Shown in pieces: positions 59,831 to 64,000 of a stretch of DNA of 64,000 bases. The first letter of the stretch is position 1, and the number at the start of each line of letters is the position of its first letter. The position numbers were made by a program, and so were the translations under genes. This DNA comes from an uncultured Fibrobacter sp. (GTDB lineage Bacteria; Fibrobacterota; Fibrobacteria; Fibrobacterales; Fibrobacteraceae): positions 29,608 through 93,607 of the forward strand of contig CAKUTF010000008.1 in assembly GCA_934691725.1 (NCBI GenBank), written 5' to 3'. Under the pieces are notes generated by a model. It was not told the DNA's origin, did not search any database, and was given only the letters and a program-made list of their open reading frames with translations.

Positions 59831-60818
59831 AAGCCTTAAAAACGTGAATTTGTACGCAATCCTTCTGGTTGCCGTACTTGCGTTCTGCCCTCCGCTTTTC
59901 GCGGAAGACTTCTTTAAGCAGGCGAACGAGCTTTACGACAAGGGGGATTACAAGCGGGCTGTCAAGATGTATCGGGCGGCGATTCAGGATGGCCGGTACG
60001 AACCTTTCGCCTGGTTCAACCTGGGAAACAGCCTTGTCCGGCTAGACAAGAAAAACATCGCCATCGTCGCTTACAGGCGGACCGTGGAACTGATGCCGGA
60101 TTTCTCGCGGGCCTGGGTGCTTCTCGGCGACCTTTACTATCTAGGCGGCGACTACGGGCTTTCGATTTCCGCCTACAGGCGAGCTCTCGATCTCGGCGAA
60201 GAATCGGACCATATCCATTATGCGCTAGGGGAGTGCTTTCTAAAGTCGCACGGACTCGCCTTGGCGCAGAAACATTTCGAAGCGGCGACGCGCCTAAATC
60301 CCGACCGTATCGACGCCTGGTATGGTCTAGCGGAAGTCTATGAAAGGCTCGGAGACTATGAATACGCCATCAAGACGTTAAAACGCGCTGTCGATAACAC
60401 GGCAAGCGCCGGGGCCGATGTCCATTATACGCTGTCCCATTATTATTCGAAAATGGATTCGACGAAAAAGGCCATCCGCGAGATGGAAAGCGGACTTTTG
60501 ACCGATCCGCAGAATACGTCGGCGAGACGCTACCTTGCGCAAATGTATCTTGCGGACGATTCGCCGTGGATGGCGATTTTCACGCTTGAAGAAGGGCTGC
60601 GCTTTGGAAAGGGGCGCGACCTTCTGCTTGTCGATTTGGGGCAGATTTATTTTTCCCAGAAACGTTATGGGGAAGCCCTCGAAAATTACATGAACGCCTG
60701 GAAGCTCGGAAATTCCCAAGGGCGAATCGGCGCGGAAAATGTCGGAAACGCCTATTACAACGCTGGGAACGAAGCAAAATCCCAGGAAGTCTATCAACGA
60801 ATTTTAGGAAGGAAATAA
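59820..60818 (+). CDS. TPR-repeat protein of the TonB2-like operon
   Basis: 332 residues from TTG 59820; AAGGAG (59807-59812) is 7 nt upstream and inside tonB, which it overlaps by 11 bp. The N terminus SRRSLKNVN plus a hydrophobic core and LFAED form a signal peptide. At least seven TPRs fill the rest (ANELYDKGDYKRAVKMYRAAI, AWFNLGNSLVRLDKKNIAIVAYRRT, and so on). TPR proteins end the TonB2 operon in Vibrio too, where they support energy-dependent receptor function. Confidence 0.85.
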   Translation: MSRRSLKNVNLYAILLVAVLAFCPPLFAEDFFKQANELYDKGDYKRAVKMYRAAIQDGRYEPFAWFNLGNSLVRLDKKNIAIVAYRRTVELMPDFSRAWVLLGDLYYLGGDYGLSISAYRRALDLGEESDHIHYALGECFLKSHGLALAQKHFEAATRLNPDRIDAWYGLAEVYERLGDYEYAIKTLKRAVDNTASAGADVHYTLSHYYSKMDSTKKAIREMESGLLTDPQNTSARRYLAQMYLADDSPWMAIFTLEEGLRFGKGRDLLLVDLGQIYFSQKRYGEALENYMNAWKLGNSQGRIGAENVGNAYYNAGNEAKSQEVYQRILGRK

Positions 60819-60819
60819 T

Positions 60820-61893
60820 ATGGCCAAGAAAAAAAAAGTCTGGAAATCCATCGCTTTGGAACAATCGAATTTCCGCTCCGTCGATAAGATTCGGTCTGTC
60901 CTCGTTTCGGTAGCGAAAGGGAACTTTTGCGAAGCGCCTGCGGAAAAGCTATACAATCTTCTGGCGGGACAGTTTGAAAGAATCGAAAGACTCGAATCGG
61001 ACACCGAAATCTTGGAAATGCTCGCCTGGTTTCTCAACTGCAGCGCCTATTTCGATACTCCCGAAAGCGACGGGGAACTTTTGAATGCAATCGAGGATTT
61101 GTTCACGGACGCCGCTTCGCTTTTCATGGAAAAAGCAAAGCATTGCGAAAATCGCGAATACATACAGAACTTGATGCACGATCTGCTTGTCAATTCCGCA
61201 GGGGAGGAGGACCGGTCAAAAGTGTTTTTTGGCGCACAGGATTTCCTTTCCTTGGAAGAAACGGAACGCTTGGCGGACGTCGTCCTTTCGACCGTATCGA
61301 CGCACGAGCTTGAAAATGAAAAGGAAATTTTTTCGGGACTTCTGGATTTGGCGGAAGGCGCAAACGATCCGGCGCTTTACGAAAAGGTCGCTTTTTTGAG
61401 GGAGCCGAACCGTTCCAACGAAACTCTTGTCAAGGTGGCAAACGCTTACTATGTCGCCGGTGATCTTTCGAACGCAAACCGACTGATGGACGAAGTCAAG
61501 AATCCCGAAGGAGACGACGAAGAGGCTTTTTTGGACTTGAAAATCGGGATTCTCTTTCAGGAGGAAAAAGAAAAGGACGCCGTGGAATTGGCGGAAAAAT
61601 TTTATGAAAAGTTTCCGAACGAATGTCACCTGATGCGACTTTGCCAAGTTGTTTCTCCATCCCGAAAAGAGGAACTGCTCGATTCCCACGAAAAATTCCG
61701 CCTAGGAGCCAAAGTCTCGGTCGTTTATGTAGGTGTTCTGGTGAACCTCGGCGAATGGGACAGAATTTCAAATTATCTTGACCGCAACGAAAAGGAAATC
61801 CCGAAGATGGATGCCGAAACACGTGAAGGTATCGCCGTGTTTTTAGAAGATCTGAAGCATCCAGAGCTAGCCCAAAAGCTTCGTAAAGTATAG
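60820..61893 (+). CDS. Helical-repeat protein of unknown function
   Basis: 357 residues, no signal peptide, acidic, predicted nearly all helical, with TPR-like pairs (NETLVKVANAYYVAGDLSNANRLMDEV, KIGILFQEEKEKDAVELAEKFYEKFP). Lysine-rich start AKKKKVWKS. AGGAAGG lies about 8 nt before the ATG. It begins 1 nt after the TPR gene and ends at the operon terminator, so it belongs to the TonB2-like operon. I do not recognise the family. Confidence 0.65.
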   Translation: MAKKKKVWKSIALEQSNFRSVDKIRSVLVSVAKGNFCEAPAEKLYNLLAGQFERIERLESDTEILEMLAWFLNCSAYFDTPESDGELLNAIEDLFTDAASLFMEKAKHCENREYIQNLMHDLLVNSAGEEDRSKVFFGAQDFLSLEETERLADVVLSTVSTHELENEKEIFSGLLDLAEGANDPALYEKVAFLREPNRSNETLVKVANAYYVAGDLSNANRLMDEVKNPEGDDEEAFLDLKIGILFQEEKEKDAVELAEKFYEKFPNECHLMRLCQVVSPSRKEELLDSHEKFRLGAKVSVVYVGVLVNLGEWDRISNYLDRNEKEIPKMDAETREGIAVFLEDLKHPELAQKLRKV

Positions 61894-61897
61894 GTTT

Positions 61898-61927
61898 AGC
61901 CGCCATTGCTCAAAAATGGCGGCTTTT
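61898..61927 (+). terminator. Terminator of the TonB2-like operon
   Basis: Perfect 10-bp stem AGCCGCCATT (61898-61907) with AATGGCGGCT (61915-61924), loop of 7, then TTTT. Confidence 0.88.
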
Positions 61928-62026
61928 AATCGCATTGTTAGTTTACATAATGGCACTTATCGGACATAACGATTGAAATCACAGAAGTTTTCTTTTTGAG
62001 ACCATGAGAAGGTTTTGAAAAAAACT

Positions 62027-62040
62027 TATCTTTTTTTCTG
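62027..62040 (+). promoter_or_regulatory. -10 box close to the start codon
   Basis: TATCTT (62027-62032), 8 nt (TTTTTCTG), ATG 62041. No ribosome site. Confidence 0.5.
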
Positions 62041-62700
62041 ATGAAATTCTTTAACCTTTTTTTTGCGTTGCTGCTGACCTTTTGGGGAACGATGCTTGTC
62101 TTGGGCTGTTCAGCGTCTCGTAAACTCCAGGCGGCGAAGATTCTCGGCAAGTGCGAACTGGAAATTTCCGGCGCTTCGCTGGATTCCGCCCGGGTCGATT
62201 TGGATAAAATCTTGGGCGGCGCCTCTCTTGGCGGATTTGTTCCGAACCCAAAAACAATCCTCCTGATTCAGAATATTGCAAAAGGTGTAATTCCCGATAG
62301 CCTGGGGACTCTTTATTTTGCGATTCACGTAGCCGTGAAAAATCCTTCCGAAGACACTCTTTGGCTGCGCTCTGCCGAAGGGACCGCCCTTTTGGATTCA
62401 ACAGTTTCTCTCCCGATTGTTTACCGGGATTCAGCAAAGCTTTTACCTGGAATTTCATCCGTCGAATTGCACACGCATCTGCAGATAGGCCCTCTCCTGA
62501 TGAAGGTTCTTTCCGCAAAGACCATTCGTTTCTCGGGAAATCTGGAATTTTCGCTTTCCCCCGCTGGCGAACCGATTTCGTTTGCGATCGACAGGGAAAA
62601 GAAAATTCTGCCCGAAGAACGCACCGCTTTTATCGACAAGGCGCGAAACGAAATTCTTTCGACGCTTACCGAGGCTTGGACATCGACGTTCAAACCTTAG
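62041..62700 (+). CDS. Lipoprotein, possibly LEA14/WHy-like
   Basis: 219 residues. Lipobox LVLGC (Cys ~23). The middle part TLYFAIHVAVKNPSEDTLWLRSAEG followed by LPIVY and PGISSVELHTHLQI has the alternating pattern of LEA type 2 (WHy) domains, which are found in bacterial envelope lipoproteins. No partner is evident. Single gene between the operon terminator and repeat R5. Confidence 0.6.
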   Translation: MKFFNLFFALLLTFWGTMLVLGCSASRKLQAAKILGKCELEISGASLDSARVDLDKILGGASLGGFVPNPKTILLIQNIAKGVIPDSLGTLYFAIHVAVKNPSEDTLWLRSAEGTALLDSTVSLPIVYRDSAKLLPGISSVELHTHLQIGPLLMKVLSAKTIRFSGNLEFSLSPAGEPISFAIDREKKILPEERTAFIDKARNEILSTLTEAWTSTFKP

Positions 62701-63075
62701 AATCTGTTTTCGTATGTGTCGGGCATAGCTCGGCAAGCTCGCTAACCTGTCAAATCCCATTCCTTAAAGGGGATTCCCCGGTCAAGCCGGGGAATGACAT
62801 TGTAGTGTGCATGGGAATGACAGATAAGCATTAGAGCTTAGAACTGAGATTTTAGAGCTTAGATTTACAGGCGTCGATGTTCTTGAATCTCGGAAGTTTA
62901 ACGTTCGCAGACTCATTTCTCATTGCTCATTGCTCATTCCCTTAGACGTCCGCGGACTATTCCCTCATCCCTAGTCCCTAAGCTTAAACGTCCACTATTC
63001 TAAGCTCTAAGCTCTCTCAACTAAGTTCTGACTAGACGTCCGCGGTTTCTTATAAAGACATTCTCTTAAATTTTC
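62701..63075. repeat. Interspersed modular repeat, copy R5 (~375 bp without a gene)
   Basis: Reverse-complement orientation relative to R1. The GTCATTC hairpin block is at 62711-62799, then AGAGCTTAGAACTGAG, GGAAGTTTAACGTTCGC, CATTGCTCATTGCTCATTCC, and GACGTCCGCGG. It ends with TTATAAAGACATTCTCTTA, the complement of the R1 start. Confidence 0.85.
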
Positions 63076-63087
63076 TACCTTTATCAC
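63076..63087 (+). promoter_or_regulatory. -10 box directly before the start codon
   Basis: TACCTT (63076-63081), TATCAC, GTG 63088. No ribosome site. Confidence 0.45.
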
Positions 63088-63798
63088 GTGAAAAGTTCGT
63101 TTCGCAATATTCTCCTATTCCTCGCGCTAGGCGCAGCTTCGTCCTTTGCGCTAGACCGCATCTGGGATGCCCGCTACACCTTTGGCCCGGAATTCCTTAC
63201 GCGGGACCGCTTTTCTGCCGGTGGAGGTTTTTATACGAATTTCGAAGAGGACGGCTACTTGCCGTTAAACGTGCAGGTCGCGATAAACGATTTCTGGGAA
63301 ATCGGTGGCAAGCTTCTTTTTGATACGGAAGACGATTTGGAATCCGTCCAGACTTATGTGGACTTTGGCGCAAAGTATCGAATTTTCGAATATTCGACGG
63401 TCGGGGCGGATTTTCTTATCGGCGTGGGAAATCACCGCGGGGCAGGCCTTGTCTTTTCCTATGTGAAACTCCAACCGCTTTCCCGAATTTTTTCGACCCT
63501 TTACGAGGCGCGCATCGGTTTTCTCGACCGAATCGTGAGCGACGGAGGGCTTGCGACACTCGCCTTCGGCGCTACCCCGGAGTTCAAGTTTACGGAAGCT
63601 CTCCTTGCGATGATAGGAATCGAAACATCCGGAAGCCTGGGAAATATCGCGGACGACTTCATGGTCGATATCGTCCCGCGGGTCCAGATAGGAATCCTCC
63701 CCTACTTCCATGTAACGGCGGAAATCGCCATCGGAATTTTGCAGGAGAAGAACAACGACCGAGTCCGGACTGGCGTTTACGGAGTCCTGGAATTCTGA
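63088..63798 (+). CDS. Probable outer-membrane beta-barrel protein
   Basis: 236 residues from GTG. Signal peptide (LGAASSFA-L). The mature part alternates strands typical of a small barrel (FSAGGGFYTNF, WEIGGKLLFDT, YVDFGAKYRIFEYSTVGADFLIGVG, IVPRVQIGILPYFHVTAEIAIGI) and ends in aromatic VYGVLEF. No domain is recognised. Its promoter adjoins repeat R5. Confidence 0.65.
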   Translation: MKSSFRNILLFLALGAASSFALDRIWDARYTFGPEFLTRDRFSAGGGFYTNFEEDGYLPLNVQVAINDFWEIGGKLLFDTEDDLESVQTYVDFGAKYRIFEYSTVGADFLIGVGNHRGAGLVFSYVKLQPLSRIFSTLYEARIGFLDRIVSDGGLATLAFGATPEFKFTEALLAMIGIETSGSLGNIADDFMVDIVPRVQIGILPYFHVTAEIAIGILQEKNNDRVRTGVYGVLEF

Positions 63799-63821
63799 AG
63801 TTCAGGAAGTTTAAAAGATAC

Positions 63822-63845
63822 CCGCCGGCGAAGCCGGCGGTTCTT
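63822..63845. terminator. GC-rich hairpin after the last complete gene
   Basis: CCGCCGGC (63822-63829) and GCCGGCGG (63833-63840) pair perfectly around a 3-nt loop, followed by TTCTT on the plus strand and TATCTTTT on the minus strand. Confidence 0.6.
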
Positions 63846-63942
63846 CATATGCGGGCCATGCCCTAGGATACCAGCCACGCGTCACGTCGCGCATTCGGCC
63901 TGTCATCTGCGAAAGGTCCCTATCGGCATGCCCGTAAACGGG

Positions 63943-63999
63943 CTACATCTTCCCCAGCATGGTCAGCTGTTCCCCGTACCTATCCTCCTCCAGATGTTG
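63943..63999 (-). CDS. Possible C-terminal end of a minus-strand gene cut by the window edge
   Basis: The minus strand is open from the window end to TAG 63945-63943 and would encode 18 residues ending EDRYGEQLTMLGKM. Too short to assign. The hairpin at 63822 could be its terminator. Confidence 0.25.
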   Translation of the reverse strand, partial: QHLEEDRYGEQLTMLGKM

Positions 64000-64000
64000 C

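Noticed and set aside
63841..64000. Possible structural RNA at the right edge
   Set aside because: Several short GC-rich complementarities exist, but no known RNA pattern could be recognised in the available sequence.

Overview
The window looks like chromosome from a Fibrobacter-type bacterium (Fibrobacterota). Three genes carry the Fibrobacter-specific FISUMP paralogous domain (one is decayed). Secreted pectin enzymes have Ser-rich linkers and beta-sandwich sorting tails. There are many lipoproteins, and the coding GC is moderate. No rRNA, tRNA, CRISPR array or complete insertion sequence was seen.

Layout. 1-4745: defence island, a type III-like restriction-modification pair (mod 3' end and res) with an abiEi/abiEii toxin-antitoxin pair between them that has its own promoter and palindromic operator. 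4775-9816: secreted cysteine-motif protein, trpBA behind a complete leader-peptide attenuator (Trp-Trp leader), and divergent mnmG. 10145-18114: pectin (rhamnogalacturonan I) cluster with a LamG lipoprotein, a PL11 lyase and two GDSL acetylesterases. 18758-26389: glyA, a tyrosine autokinase with a poly-G tract in its tail, endA and mfd. 26708-31403: HsdR_N-like nuclease fragment, alr, a collagen-like FISUMP lipoprotein, and leuB. 31570-39088: two small membrane proteins, tatD/greB, an ABC exporter, a polar amino-acid ABC importer, a thioesterase and pgk. 39315-42343: FISUMP lipoprotein and TPR protein. 42340-48881: a nine-gene zinc-uptake operon headed by zur with a perfect Zur box. 48957-51670: hslO-thrH-rlmI. 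51825-53035: decayed FISUMP gene. 53095-61893: nucleotide-sugar epimerase, envelope protein, ankyrin lipoprotein, and a Vibrio-TonB2-like energising operon (DUF3450-ttpC-exbB-exbD-tonB-TPR). 62041-63798: two envelope proteins.

Two genome-wide themes stand out. First, about a dozen genes have a TATNTT-like -10 box only 6-9 nt before the start codon and no Shine-Dalgarno sequence, which predicts leaderless mRNAs. Operon-internal genes use good AAGGAG-type sites. Second, five intergenic regions (near 9.8, 18.1, 26.4, 28.5 and 62.7 kb) are mosaics of one interspersed repeat family. Two of them form an almost identical ~240-bp inverted repeat around glyA-mfd, and repeat sequence supplies the stop codons of two neighbouring genes.

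Starts were moved downstream of the longest open frame where a ribosome site, a signal peptide, a coupled stop/start or a close -10 box argued for it. All functional calls come from reading motifs by eye; no database search was run.
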